A stretch of DNA of 64,000 nt from Flintibacter muris (GCF_943192995.1 NZ_CALPCP010000010.1:1-64000); one strand, 5' to 3'. Shown: positions 32,788 through 41,747, counted from the first letter of the stretch. Notes: generated by a model from the sequence alone, not told the origin. Numbers and translations are program-made.

Positions 32788-35262
32788 ATGCCCAAGAGCA
32801 TTTTTGTGGACCCCGCCGCCACCCGGGCCCCGGGGAAGATCACCTTTGAGGACATCCCCGTCAACGCTTACAGCAAGACCGTTCAGGACGAGCGCAAGAA
32901 GTTCAGCGACGACGACCTGGTGCGTATCTGGAGGGACATTACCATCCTGCGGGAGTTTGAGTCCATGCTCAACCAGATCAAGACCCAGGGGGTGTACAAC
33001 GGCATTGAGACCACCTACCCCGGCCCCGCCCATCTGTCCCTGGGCCAGGAGGCCGCCGCTGTGGGACAGTCCTACCTGCTGGACCGCAACGACTTCAACT
33101 TCGGCAGCCACCGCAGCCACAGCGAGATCCTGGCCAAGAGCCTGAGCTGCATTGAGAAGCTCACCGACCAGGAACTGATGGACGTGATGGAGAGCTTTCT
33201 GGGCGGCAGCACCCTGCGGGCGGTGGAGAAGCTGGGCAGCGTGAAGGACACCAAGGAGCTGGCAATCCGCTTTGTGGTCTACGGCGCTCTGGCTGAGGTC
33301 TTTGCCCGTGAGAACGGCTTCCACCACGGCATGGGCGGCTCCATGCACGCCTTTTTCCTGCCCTTCGGCGTCTACCCCAACAACGCCATTGTGGGCGGCT
33401 CCGCCACCATTGCCACCGGCGCGGCTCTGTTCAAAAAGTGCAACGAGAAGCCCGGCATTGTGGTGTGCAACATTGGCGACGGCTCTCTGGGCCGGGGCCC
33501 CGTGTGGGAGGCTATGAACTTTGCCTGCATGGACCAGTTCCACACCCTCTGGGAAAAGGGTCGGGACCAGGGCATGCCCATCCTGTACAATATCTTCAAC
33601 AACTCCTACGGTATGGGCGGCCAGACCCGGGGCGAGACCATGGCCTACGACATGCTGGCCCGCATGGGCTCCGGCGTGTCCCCCACCCAGCTCCACGCCG
33701 AGCGGGTGGACGGCTACAACCCCCTGGCTGTGATCGACGCCATGGAGCGCAAGCTGGAGCTGCTCCGGGCCGGCAAGGGCCCCGTCCTGCTGGACACCAT
33801 CACCTACCGTCTGTCCGGCCACTCCACCTCCGACCAGAATGCATACCGCACCAAGGAGGAGATCGAGGCCTGGCGGGCTGTTGACCCCATTGTCACCTAC
33901 CGCCAGAGTCTGGTGGAGGCCGGTGTGGCCCCCGACAGCCGGTTTGAGGAGATTATGGCCGAGACGGTGGAGCGCATGACCATGATTTGCCGCCACGCCG
34001 CCGATCCCGCAGTTTCCCCCTACGCCGACTTTGACAACGACCCCGCCTATGTGGAGCGGCTGATGTACTCCAACTTGAAGGTGCCCTCTTTTGACACCCA
34101 GCGCACACCCGACGCCCTTACCCCCAAGGAGGAGTGCCCCCTGTGGCAGAAGATCCAGGGCAAGGAGCGTGCTCCCTTTACCAAGGACGGCAAGCCGGTG
34201 AGCAAGATGAAGCTGTTCAACCTGCGGGACGGCATCAGCGAGGTGCTGCTGGACAAGTTCTACGAGGACCCCACCATGATCTCCTACGGAGAGGACGTCC
34301 GGGACTGGGGTGGCGCCTTTGCCATCTACCGTGGCATGGCCGATGCCATCCCCCACAGCCGTCTGTTCAACTCCCCCATCTCTGAGGCCGCCATTGTGGG
34401 CACCGCCGTGGGCTACGGCATGTGCGGCGGCCGGGCCGTGGTGGAGCTGATGTACGCCGACTTTATCGGCTGCGCCGGCGACGAAATCTTCAACCAGCTG
34501 TCCAAGTGGCAGTCCATGTCCGCTGGCATTTTGAAGATGCCTGTGGTGGTCCGGGTGTCGGTGGGCTCCAAGTACGGCGCCCAGCACAGCCAGGACTGGA
34601 CCGCCCTGTGTGCCCACATCCCCGGCCTGAAGGTGTGCTTCCCCGCCACCCCCTGGGAGGCCAAGGGCCTGATGGAGACCGCCCTCAACGGCACCGACCC
34701 GGTGATTTTCTTCGAGAGCCAGCGCATCTACGACATGGGCGAGCAGTTCCACGAGGGCGGCGTCCCCGCCGGACGGTATGAGATCCCCTTCGGCGACGTA
34801 AACGTCATCCAGACCGGCAAGGATGTGACCATCCTCACCATCGGCGCAGTGCTCTACCGGGCCGTGGAAGCGGCCAAAGAGCTGAAGGAGAAGTATGGCA
34901 TGGAGGCCGAGATCATCAACCTCCACTCTCTGGTTCCCCTGGACTACACCAAAATTATCGAGAGCGTGAAGAAGACCGGCCGGGTGGTGCTGGTGAGCGA
35001 CGCCTGCGCCCGGGGCTCCTTCCTGGACGACGTGGCCCGGAATATCACTGAGCTGTGCTTCGACGACCTGGACGCTCCCCCTGTGGTGGTGGGGGCCAAG
35101 AACTGGATCACTCCGCCCTACGAGTTTGACCACTACTTCTTCCCCCAGCCCTCCTGGATTATCGACGCCATCCATGAGAAGATTGTGCCCCTGCCCGGCT
35201 ATGTGCCCGGCCAGAGCTTTACCGACGCCGAGCAGCTGAGAAAGGCCAAGGCGGGTGTGTAA
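32788..35262 (+). CDS. Fused 2-oxoacid dehydrogenase E1 alpha-beta subunits
   Basis: An 824-residue thiamine-diphosphate enzyme carrying both E1 subunits in one chain. The alpha part (1 to about 445) has PGPAHLSLGQEAAAVG, HHGMGGSMHAFF and the ThDP motif GDGSLGRGPVWEAMNFACM ending at FNNSYGMGGQTRG. The beta part (about 465-824) has REDISE-like LRDGISEVLLDKFYEDP, ISYGEDVRDWGG, SEAAIVGTAVGYGMCGG and HSLVPLDYTKIIESV. It decarboxylates the 2-oxoacid and acylates lipoyl-E2. Pyruvate is the likely substrate; acetoin or branched-chain acids are possible. The order E2-E3-E1 is unusual. AAGGAGG lies 12 bp upstream. Confidence 0.93.
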   Translation: MPKSIFVDPAATRAPGKITFEDIPVNAYSKTVQDERKKFSDDDLVRIWRDITILREFESMLNQIKTQGVYNGIETTYPGPAHLSLGQEAAAVGQSYLLDRNDFNFGSHRSHSEILAKSLSCIEKLTDQELMDVMESFLGGSTLRAVEKLGSVKDTKELAIRFVVYGALAEVFARENGFHHGMGGSMHAFFLPFGVYPNNAIVGGSATIATGAALFKKCNEKPGIVVCNIGDGSLGRGPVWEAMNFACMDQFHTLWEKGRDQGMPILYNIFNNSYGMGGQTRGETMAYDMLARMGSGVSPTQLHAERVDGYNPLAVIDAMERKLELLRAGKGPVLLDTITYRLSGHSTSDQNAYRTKEEIEAWRAVDPIVTYRQSLVEAGVAPDSRFEEIMAETVERMTMICRHAADPAVSPYADFDNDPAYVERLMYSNLKVPSFDTQRTPDALTPKEECPLWQKIQGKERAPFTKDGKPVSKMKLFNLRDGISEVLLDKFYEDPTMISYGEDVRDWGGAFAIYRGMADAIPHSRLFNSPISEAAIVGTAVGYGMCGGRAVVELMYADFIGCAGDEIFNQLSKWQSMSAGILKMPVVVRVSVGSKYGAQHSQDWTALCAHIPGLKVCFPATPWEAKGLMETALNGTDPVIFFESQRIYDMGEQFHEGGVPAGRYEIPFGDVNVIQTGKDVTILTIGAVLYRAVEAAKELKEKYGMEAEIINLHSLVPLDYTKIIESVKKTGRVVLVSDACARGSFLDDVARNITELCFDDLDAPPVVVGAKNWITPPYEFDHYFFPQPSWIIDAIHEKIVPLPGYVPGQSFTDAEQLRKAKAGV

Positions 35263-35926
35263 ATTCACCCGGACGGCCAATGCCGGCGGCCTGCTGGAGC
35301 TGGACGGAAGACTGATCCTTCTGGACGGGGTGTGCGGGGCGGAGGGACCCTATCTGCCCACCCCGCCGGCGGTGCTGAACACGCTGATTCAACGGCCTGT
35401 CAGTCTGGCCGCCTTTACCCACGCCCATCCGGACCACCTGGACCCATCGGCAATGAAGGAATGCCTCTACGCCTGGGGTGGGACTCCGGTGCTGGGTACC
35501 GGCGGGGTAGCCGGGGCTCTGTCCCCCTGGCCGGTGACGGTGGGGGAAGCGGCGGCAGCGGGCTGTGTCACGGTGATGCCCATTCCCTCCCGCCACATTG
35601 GGGCGGCCTACCGGGAGCTGGAGCACGTCAGCCTTCTGGTGGAGGGCTCCCGGCGCTGTCTCTTCCTGGGGGACGCCGCCCCCACCCAGTGGAAGGGCAG
35701 TCCGCTGAGTCCGGATGTGGTCCTGGCCCCCTTCGCCTACGCGGCCACCCCCGCCGCCTGGCGCATTGTGGAGGGTATGGCCCCCTGTCACCTGATACTC
35801 CTCCACATGCCCGCCCGGAACAACGACCCGGAGGGGCTGTGGAGTATGGTGGAAGGGGTGCTGGCCCGCTGCCAGACCATTCCAGTGAGCATTCCAGAAA
35901 TAGGGGAGACCGTCGCAATTCCATAA
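35255..35926 (+). CDS. Metallo-beta-lactamase-fold hydrolase
   Basis: A 223-residue MBL-fold protein. The metal-binding motif THAHPDHLD (near 53-61, HxHxDH type) is clear, with a further histidine in PSRHIG (near 113) and an Asp in FLGDAAP (near 140). It starts at GTG inside the last codons of the E1 gene (8-bp overlap), so it belongs to the dehydrogenase operon. A role in CoA-thioester or lipoyl-thioester hydrolysis is possible but unproven. Confidence 0.85.
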   Translation: MCKFTRTANAGGLLELDGRLILLDGVCGAEGPYLPTPPAVLNTLIQRPVSLAAFTHAHPDHLDPSAMKECLYAWGGTPVLGTGGVAGALSPWPVTVGEAAAAGCVTVMPIPSRHIGAAYRELEHVSLLVEGSRRCLFLGDAAPTQWKGSPLSPDVVLAPFAYAATPAAWRIVEGMAPCHLILLHMPARNNDPEGLWSMVEGVLARCQTIPVSIPEIGETVAIP

Positions 35927-35998
35927 AAACAGGCCCGCAGACAAGGTGGGTACAGATAAGGAAGCACCCCACCCACCTATAGCCGAACCCTAAAACCG

Positions 35999-36036
35999 AA
36001 AAGACAGGAGGCCGAAACCCGGCCCCCTGTCTTTTC
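35999..36036 (+). terminator. Terminator of the dehydrogenase operon
   Basis: AAAAGACAGG pairs with CCTGTCTTTT, with an inner GGCCG/CGGCC stem. A second hairpin, GGTGGGT (35945-35951) with ACCCACC, lies just before it. Confidence 0.85.
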
Positions 36037-36080
36037 ATACCTCCCAGCGGCCCACCGCTGACCGCCTCAAAAATCCTAAT

Positions 36081-36949
36081 AGCCTGTTTGAAAACTTCTA
36101 ATAAGGATGGCAATGAGAGCAAAAGTAAGGATCTAGGCAGCGGTAAGAAGTTTGCGTTCACAATTTTTCCAAAGCCTGCGGAATTTGTCGAGCCAGCCGA
36201 AAAGACGCTCTACCACCCAACGACGCGGCAGCACAACAAACTTGTGTAATTCGCCGCGCTTTACAACTTCGACCTGCGCGCCGCAAATCTCCTTGACCTG
36301 ATTGGCAAAGCGTGCGCCGGAGTATCCCCCATCTACCAGAAACTTCTTTACACAGGAAAGATTGTCCCGGTTAGAAAGGATCATCTGAACGGCTCCATCC
36401 CGGTCAGTCACATCAGCGGTTGTTACGGCTATGGCATGGGGCAGCACCATCGTATCTACGGCAACATGGCGTTTGATTCCACATACTTTTTTCCCGCGTC
36501 ATACCCTTTTTCTTCCGCTGTGTCAGCATTCTGCACACTTTGCGCATCAACAATTCCAAAAGTGGTCTTATCCTGCCGCAGGTCCTCGTTCCGTATCTGC
36601 TTTACCAATTTGTGCAGAACCCTGTCAAGAACACTGACGCCTGTCGCATCTTTTTCGGCCCATACCCGGAAATAATAGTACACGCTCTGCCATTCGGGAT
36701 AATCGCTGGGCAGCATTCGCCATTGTATTCCACCCTGCACCACATACAGCACTGCACAAAACACATCGTACAAATCGTACTGTCTTGGACGCGTTCTTTT
36801 TCGTGCTCCTTCCAAATCCTCTCGAATCAAATCATATTCTTCCCGGCTGATATCGCTTGGATATTGATGCATCCTATCCTCATCTCCCGCCTGTTTTTCC
36901 CTTATTATCTACTTCTCTCCCCCTCTTGTCTAAAGTTTTTAAACAGACT
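36081..36949 (-). mobile_element. IS5-family (IS427-like group) insertion sequence, apparently complete
   Basis: An element of about 869 bp. Terminal inverted repeats AGCCTGTTTGAAAACTT (36081-36097) and, read inward from the other end, AGTCTGTTTAAAAACTT (36949-36933) differ at two positions. It encodes one DDE transposase in two frames. No clear target duplication is visible. The right end abuts a family B repeat at 36953. A truncated relative lies at 60199-60577. Confidence 0.82.
36133..36872 (-). CDS. IS5-family transposase, two frames joined by -1 frameshift
   Basis: OrfA (36872-36456; 138 residues, start MHQYPSDISREEYDLIRED) and OrfB (down to 36133) together give a DDE transposase of about 246 residues. 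The A-AAA-AAG slippery heptamer (36492-36486, minus strand) lies exactly where the reading must shift by -1: after it the -1 frame reads VCGIKRHVAVDTMVLPHA, the expected IS5 sequence. DDE residues are present: FGIVDAQSV, FLVDGGYSG and WVVERLFGWLDKFRRL. So this is probably active programmed frameshifting rather than a mutation. OrfA alone would be a truncated DNA-binding product. Confidence 0.85.
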
Positions 36950-36952
36950 CTG

Positions 36953-37081
36953 AGGCTCCCTCTCTGAGGGAGCTGTCGCCGCTGCAGGCGGTGACTGAGG
37001 GAGTATTTTATATCCTTTTCCCGTACAAACTCTCTCCGTCACGGCTTCGCCGTGCCACCTCCCTCAAAGAGGGAGGCTTTT
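36953..37081. repeat. Palindromic repeat family B, copy
   Basis: GGCTCCCTCTCTGAGGGAGC, CGCCGCTGCAGGCGGTGAC, GAGGGAG, a 35-bp A/T-rich centre, then CTCCGTCACGGCTTCGCCGT and CCTCCCTCAAAGAGGGAGGC. It lies directly beside the IS element. Confidence 0.85.
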
Positions 37082-37090
37082 GGGGCAAGC

Positions 37091-37149
37091 AGCAGGGGCG
37101 GCCAAAGGCCGCCCCTGCTTATGGCAGAAAACCTGATGATTGCTATAGG
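37091..37149. repeat. Repeat family A, right half
   Basis: The palindrome GCAGGGGCGGCCAAAGGCCG, then CCCCTGC, is followed by TATGGCAGAAAACCTGATGA and TTGCTATA, the right terminus of the family A element seen complete at 53665-53755. It reaches the stop codon of the CarD-like gene. Confidence 0.75.
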
Positions 37150-37710
37150 TTAAAGCGCTGCCTTTTGTGCGGCCGATTCCTTTGAAACAGCCGTCTTGCG
37201 TCTCATGGCCGCGTACAGCTGCTTTTTGACCAGCTCCGGAGTGGTATGCAGCACGGCGGAAAACTCCTCGCATACCAGCCGCTCCGCAAGCTTTAAATAT
37301 TGCTGATCCACCTGTCCCAGCTTTTTGCTGTGGCTGGCCAGCTCCCTCTGCTTGGCGTAAATCTCCTTAATAAGGAGCAGGCAGTCCTCCAGCTTACAGG
37401 AGGCCAGCATACCGCGATAATGCGCGGCAAGATCCATTGTCTTTCGTGAGCTGAAGGGGCAGGACTCAAGCTGTGAGCACAGCTCCAGATACTGGGCCGC
37501 CTGAGCTTTGTCAATCAGCGGACGCATAAAGGCGGTGGTATCCACCGGGGTATAGATGATTTCGTTGCTGGTGGAGAATGGGGAGCGAAGCTTGTAATAC
37601 AGCCCGCCGCCCTCCACCGAGGAGGGCGGCTCCCCTATGCTCTCAATCTCATATACCCCTCTGCGTTCGTACAGGATGAGGGTACCGGCCCTATACATGG
37701 GAGCGCTCAA
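37150..37710 (-). CDS. CarD-like transcriptional regulator
   Basis: A 186-residue protein with an N-terminal CarD/TRCF RNA-polymerase-interacting domain (YRAGTLILYERRGVYEIESI, YYKLRSPF, EIIYTPVDTTAFMRPLI) and a helical C-terminal domain. CarD proteins bind the RNA polymerase beta subunit and stabilise open complexes. Start is uncertain: TTG 37710 overlaps the upstream stop (TTTGA) and follows GGGGGA, while ATG 37698 has no ribosome site; coupling favours the TTG. The paired small gene upstream is kept close to it. Confidence 0.8.
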   Translation of the reverse strand: MSAPMYRAGTLILYERRGVYEIESIGEPPSSVEGGGLYYKLRSPFSTSNEIIYTPVDTTAFMRPLIDKAQAAQYLELCSQLESCPFSSRKTMDLAAHYRGMLASCKLEDCLLLIKEIYAKQRELASHSKKLGQVDQQYLKLAERLVCEEFSAVLHTTPELVKKQLYAAMRRKTAVSKESAAQKAAL

Positions 37711-37946
37711 AGCAGATAATCCCCCACAGGCTGGGAGTTATTCTGCCGCTTGATCTTGATGATAAGGGAACCGTCTGGCTGCTCGCACTCCTCCATAATC
37801 TTGTATGGGGTTTTGTTGCGCTCCAGCTGTGTTTTGTAGGCCTCAAATTCCTTTCTGAGCTGTTGCTTGTCGGCCTCAGAGGGAGTGCCGTCCTTCAGCA
37901 GGAAGTGGATGGTCTGCTCTAAACACGCCGCTCGAATCCTTTTCAT
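37707..37946 (-). CDS. Small conserved protein upstream of the CarD-like gene
   Basis: A 79-residue basic-acidic protein: MKRIRAACLEQTIHFLLKDG, a central helix (EADKQQLRKEFEAYKTQLER) and a beta-rich end (DGSLIIKIKRQ, then VGDYLL). Similar small proteins of unknown function occur in Clostridia. AAGGAGGA precedes the ATG. Its stop overlaps the CarD-like start by 4 bp, so the two are made together and may interact. Confidence 0.8.
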   Translation of the reverse strand: MKRIRAACLEQTIHFLLKDGTPSEADKQQLRKEFEAYKTQLERNKTPYKIMEECEQPDGSLIIKIKRQNNSQPVGDYLL

Positions 37947-38066
37947 GGTGCAAATTCCTCCTTCTACGGATATAGTATCATTTTATGACAAATTTGCACA
38001 TATTTCAAAGGCTATATTTCGCAAAAATATGGAATCTGCACATAGTCAAAACGCCCAGACGGCATC

Positions 38067-40016
38067 TCAGACCGGCTCGATCACATATCCGAAGGGGGGC
38101 AGGGTTACTCCCAGGGCCGAGGCCGGGACAGCGTTGTGGTTCATCAGAATCCTGACCTTTTGCCCGCCGCTCCCCCGGACGGCCACCTCCACGCCGCTGT
38201 CAGAGGGGATGGTGTCAATTTGGTTTTCGGCCAGGACAGCCCTCATAATCCGGGCGGTGGTCTTCTCATCCAGAGCGCAGCCCAGGTAGTAGACTGTGCC
38301 CTCGCCCTGTCGCCTCCGGGTCACGGCGGCGTAGTCTATGTAAAACGGGTCGCCATAGCGGTAGAGGACCTGGGCGTCCCGGACCTTCAGCATATCCCGG
38401 AAAATACCGCCTGAGCCAGTTTCCCCCTCAAAGCCGTTTTCACCAATAACCGGGAAGGCGTTCAGCTCATGCAGGCTCTCCGTCTCCTCAACCCACACCC
38501 CAGCCAGCTCCCCAAAGCCCACGGGTACCCGCTGTCCAAAGGGCAGGTTGTTGTCCGTGTCCTTCACCGCGCTGCGGTAGGTCAGCACCAGCGTCCCGCC
38601 CCGGCGGACAAAATCCTTCACCCGCTCCTGAAAGGACTCCCGGGCAATGATCATCTGGGGCAGAAGGACCACCTTGTATTGGGAAATATCCGCCTGGGCC
38701 GGAATCACATCCACAGGGACATTTCCATCGTAAAACGGCTTATACAGCTTTTTCATCTCGTTCTGGCAGTCCAGCAGGATACTCTGCCTTTGGATGCGGA
38801 AGGAGGCCAGGCAGTCGTAGTCATAGACAATGGCCACCTCGCTGGGGATGGGAGCGGACAGGGCCCGCTCATACCGGCTGATATCCTGAAAGAAGCTCTG
38901 TACCTCCCGGAATTTGCGGCCCTTCACATTATCCGCATCGATTACGCCGTAGCAGAACTGCTCCGCCCCCTTGACTGCCCCCCGGTAGCGGAAGTACAGC
39001 ATGGCGGTACAGCCGTGGGCCATCCCCTGGCAGGACCACATTTTAGCCTGGTTGGGCCGGGGGAGAAAGCCGGTAACATCGTGGCCCTGGGCGCCCATAA
39101 TGGCCTCGGTGATCCAGAAGTTCTGCCCTTTCAGCCCCCGGATGTAGTCCAGGCCAAAGGCGATTTCGTGGGGCGGGACAGGTTCGTTCTGGCCGCCCCA
39201 GACGGGGTAGTTGTTATAGGCGGCGATATCCAGACATTTGGCCGCCTGGGAGTAGTCCACATGCTTGTCCAGCCCGCCGCCGGGAAAATCGTGGATAATC
39301 ACCGCCTCCGGGTCTGTCTCCCGAATGAGGCGGGCCTGAAATTCCATGTACCGGACAATACTGTGGCTGCGGAATCGCTCCCAGTCCAGCCGGAGGGCCG
39401 GGTTGTGAGCGGCGACAGTCTCAGCGGGCAAGGGGATCTCATCAAAATCGTTGTACTCCTGGGACCAGAAGGTGGTGCCGTAGGTGTGGTTGAGCTTGTC
39501 TATGTCCCCGTTGAATTTTTCCCGCAGAAAGTCCTGAAACGCCCGCCGGCACTGAGGGCACCAGCACAGGTCGCTACCCTCGTGGCCGAGCTCATTGTCG
39601 ATCTGCCAGGCGGCAATCTGCTTTTCCCCTTTGTAGTGGCCTACCAGAGCCCGGACGATTTTTTCGGAGTAGGCATACAGCTCCGGACTGTTGTAGCAGC
39701 AGACATGGCGGCCGCCAAAGGCCCGCCTCTGCCCGTTCTCCAGCTGGGAGAGTATATCCGGGTGCTTTTTGGCCAGCCAGGCGGGGATGGTGGCGGTGGG
39801 CGTGCCCATAATGACGTGCAGCCCCTTCTCCCCGGCCTTGGCAATCACCCTGTCAAAGAAGGAGAAATCGTAATTGCCCTCCGTCCTTTCCATCAGGTGC
39901 CAGGAGAACTCCGCAATCCGTATCACATTTCCCCCCATCTCCCGGATGGTGTCCATATCGGCATCCATCAGGGCGGGGTCCCACTGCTCGGGGTAGTAGT
40001 CAACGCCTAACCACAT
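38067..40016 (-). CDS. GH42 beta-galactosidase
   Basis: A 649-residue cytoplasmic glycoside hydrolase family 42 enzyme; no signal peptide. It cleaves beta-galactosides. The start WLGVDYYPEQWDPALMDADM is typical. The acid/base Glu is in AWQIDNELGHEG (near 142), the nucleophile in FWITEAIMGAQG (near 305), and the zinc-cluster cysteines appear as CWCPQC. The C-terminal trimerisation (Rossmann-like) and beta domains are present. Stand-alone gene, with no transporter or LacI regulator beside it. Confidence 0.95.
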   Translation of the reverse strand: MWLGVDYYPEQWDPALMDADMDTIREMGGNVIRIAEFSWHLMERTEGNYDFSFFDRVIAKAGEKGLHVIMGTPTATIPAWLAKKHPDILSQLENGQRRAFGGRHVCCYNSPELYAYSEKIVRALVGHYKGEKQIAAWQIDNELGHEGSDLCWCPQCRRAFQDFLREKFNGDIDKLNHTYGTTFWSQEYNDFDEIPLPAETVAAHNPALRLDWERFRSHSIVRYMEFQARLIRETDPEAVIIHDFPGGGLDKHVDYSQAAKCLDIAAYNNYPVWGGQNEPVPPHEIAFGLDYIRGLKGQNFWITEAIMGAQGHDVTGFLPRPNQAKMWSCQGMAHGCTAMLYFRYRGAVKGAEQFCYGVIDADNVKGRKFREVQSFFQDISRYERALSAPIPSEVAIVYDYDCLASFRIQRQSILLDCQNEMKKLYKPFYDGNVPVDVIPAQADISQYKVVLLPQMIIARESFQERVKDFVRRGGTLVLTYRSAVKDTDNNLPFGQRVPVGFGELAGVWVEETESLHELNAFPVIGENGFEGETGSGGIFRDMLKVRDAQVLYRYGDPFYIDYAAVTRRRQGEGTVYYLGCALDEKTTARIMRAVLAENQIDTIPSDSGVEVAVRGSGGQKVRILMNHNAVPASALGVTLPPFGYVIEPV

Positions 40017-40101
40017 AAATTACTGCTCCTTTGAAATGGAATGGACTACATTTTATCACACAGGAGCAATTTCCACAAGGGAACAGGCGGATTTTTGCAG
40101 C

Positions 40102-40497
40102 CTAACGTCCGCCGTTGTAAGGCAGGCCGTTTTTATCGCAGTAGTCCTTCACTGCGGCCTGGATGGCCTCCTCGGCCAGGACGGAACAGTGCAGCTTGTG
40201 GGCGGGCAGGCCGTCCAGTGCCTGGACGACCGCCTGGTTGGTCAGCTTCAGCACATCATCCAGGGGTTTCCCCTTGATAAGCTCGGTGGCCATAGAGCTG
40301 GAGGCAATGGCTGAACCACAGCCGAAGGTCTCGAATTTCACATCAGTGACCACGTTATCCCGGATTTTCAAATAAATTTTCATAATGTCACCGCAGACGG
40401 CGTTGCCCACCTCGCCGACGCCGTCCGCGTCCTCGATCACGCCCACGTTGCGGGGATGGAGAAAGTGGTCCATCACCATTTCACTGTATAGTGCCAT
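40102..40497 (-). CDS. nifU: Iron-sulfur cluster scaffold NifU/IscU
   Basis: A 131-residue U-type scaffold on which Fe-S clusters are built from NifS sulfur. The three cluster cysteines are in NAVCGDIMKIYLK (Cys 35), TFGCGSAIASSSMATELI (Cys 60) and LHCSVLAEEAI (Cys 103). The start MALYSEMVMDHFLHPRNVG is typical. It follows nifS by 15 bp in one transcript, as in many clostridia that carry this two-gene NIF-type system. Confidence 0.96.
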   Translation of the reverse strand: MALYSEMVMDHFLHPRNVGVIEDADGVGEVGNAVCGDIMKIYLKIRDNVVTDVKFETFGCGSAIASSSMATELIKGKPLDDVLKLTNQAVVQALDGLPAHKLHCSVLAEEAIQAAVKDYCDKNGLPYNGGR

Positions 40498-40512
40498 ATT
40501 TGTTCTCCTTTC

Positions 40513-41697
40513 TCAAAGCACAAAGGCCTTTTTGCCGCTGATTTTGTCCTTCCACAGGGGGGACATGCCTCTCAGGTAGTCCACAATCTCCGGTACAGCC
40601 TTCAGGATAGCGTCCACGTCCTGATCGGTGTTGGTTTCACACAGGGACAGGCGCAGGGAGCCGTGGGCCACCTCGTGGGGCCGTCCAATGGCCAGCAGGA
40701 CATGGCTGGGGTCCAGAGCCCCGGAGGTGCAGGCGGAGCCGGAGGAGGCGCAGATGCCCCTGTCGTCCAGCAGAAGGAGCAGACTCTCCCCCTCAATACC
40801 CTCAAAGCAGAAGTTTACATTGCCTGGCAGGCGGTTGACCGGGTCGCCGTTGAGGGCGCAGTGCGGAATGTTGCAAAGGCCCTCAATCAGCCGGTCCCGG
40901 AGGGCGGACACCCTGAGGGTGTTCTCCTCCATGTGGGCGCAGGCCTCCTCCAGGGCAGCCGCCATGCCCATGATGCCGGGGACATTTTCCGTCCCGGCCC
41001 GCTTGCCCCGCTCCTGGGCTCCGCCCTCAATGAGGCTGGCCAGGGGGACCCCCTGGCGGACATACAGGGCGCCCACCCCCTTGGGCCCGTGGAATTTATG
41101 GGCGGACAGAGACAACAGGTCGATGCTCTGCCCCGCCGTATCAATGGGCAGATGGCCCGCCGCCTGAACAGCGTCGGTGTGGAAGAGTACCCGCTTTTCC
41201 CGGCACACTGCCCCGATCTCCCCAACGGGCAGGACGGAGCCGATTTCATTGTTGGCGTACATGACGGTAACCAGGCAGGTGTTGGGGCGGATGGCCTGTT
41301 CCACCTGCCGGGATGTGACGGTGCCCAGAGGACCCACGGGGAGCAACTCCACTTCAAAGCCCTGGCCCTCCAGCTTTTTCAGAGTATGGAGAACGGCATG
41401 GTGCTCAAAGGCGGTGGAGACGATATGGGTTTTCCCCTGCCGTGCCCCCATTTGGGCGGCGGAGAGGATGGCCTGGTTGTCCGCCTCACTGCCTCCGGAG
41501 GTAAAGGTAATCTCCTTTGGAGAGGCGCCGATACAGGCGGCCACCCGCTCTCGGGCGCTCTGGAGGGCCTCCGCCGCCCTCTGCCCCGCAGCGTACAGGC
41601 TGGAGGGGTTGCCGAAGACCTCTTCCATAAAGGGGAGCATGGCGTCAACAGCGGTGCGGCTCATTTTGGTCGTGGCCGCGTTATCTGCGTAAATCAT
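40513..41697 (-). CDS. nifS: Cysteine desulfurase NifS
   Basis: A 394-residue PLP enzyme that takes sulfur from cysteine for Fe-S clusters. MIYADNAATTKMSRTAVDAM at the start, the PLP lysine in SLSAHKFHGPKGVGALYV, and the active-site cysteine loop GICASSGSACTSGALDPSHV. Start taken at ATG 41697, where homology begins, with AAAGGA about 11 bp before; an in-frame ATG at 41718 has no ribosome site. The transcript starts at a strong promoter with a palindrome over the start point. Confidence 0.96.
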   Translation of the reverse strand: MIYADNAATTKMSRTAVDAMLPFMEEVFGNPSSLYAAGQRAAEALQSARERVAACIGASPKEITFTSGGSEADNQAILSAAQMGARQGKTHIVSTAFEHHAVLHTLKKLEGQGFEVELLPVGPLGTVTSRQVEQAIRPNTCLVTVMYANNEIGSVLPVGEIGAVCREKRVLFHTDAVQAAGHLPIDTAGQSIDLLSLSAHKFHGPKGVGALYVRQGVPLASLIEGGAQERGKRAGTENVPGIMGMAAALEEACAHMEENTLRVSALRDRLIEGLCNIPHCALNGDPVNRLPGNVNFCFEGIEGESLLLLLDDRGICASSGSACTSGALDPSHVLLAIGRPHEVAHGSLRLSLCETNTDQDVDAILKAVPEIVDYLRGMSPLWKDKISGKKAFVL

Positions 41698-41723
41698 AGC
41701 AGTCAGCAATCCTTTCATATTTT

Positions 41724-41740
41724 CATACTATGTTAGTATG
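41724..41740. promoter_or_regulatory. Palindromic operator at the nifS transcription start
   Basis: CATACTA-TGT-TAGTATG, a perfect 7-bp inverted repeat with a 3-bp centre. It covers about +1 to +17 relative to the promoter at 41776-41748. A repressor site is likely; an Rrf2/IscR-type regulator would make sense but none is in the window. Confidence 0.65.
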
Positions 41741-41747
41741 TTTAATC

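Noticed and set aside
30115..35280. An open frame of 1,721 codons on the minus strand opposite the dehydrogenase operon
   Set aside because: A giant protein here would be striking, but it exactly shadows pdhC, lpdA and the E1 fusion in a fixed phase, has repetitive His/Gly/Val/Leu content and no start signal.
36133..36872. IS transposase as a frameshifted pseudogene
   Set aside because: The break coincides with an A-AAA-AAG slippery heptamer and the -1 frame restores conserved sequence, so programmed frameshifting is the better reading.
36953..37149. Repeat clusters as a possible CRISPR array
   Set aside because: Units are palindromic, of unequal length and spacing, occur singly between genes, and no cas genes are present.
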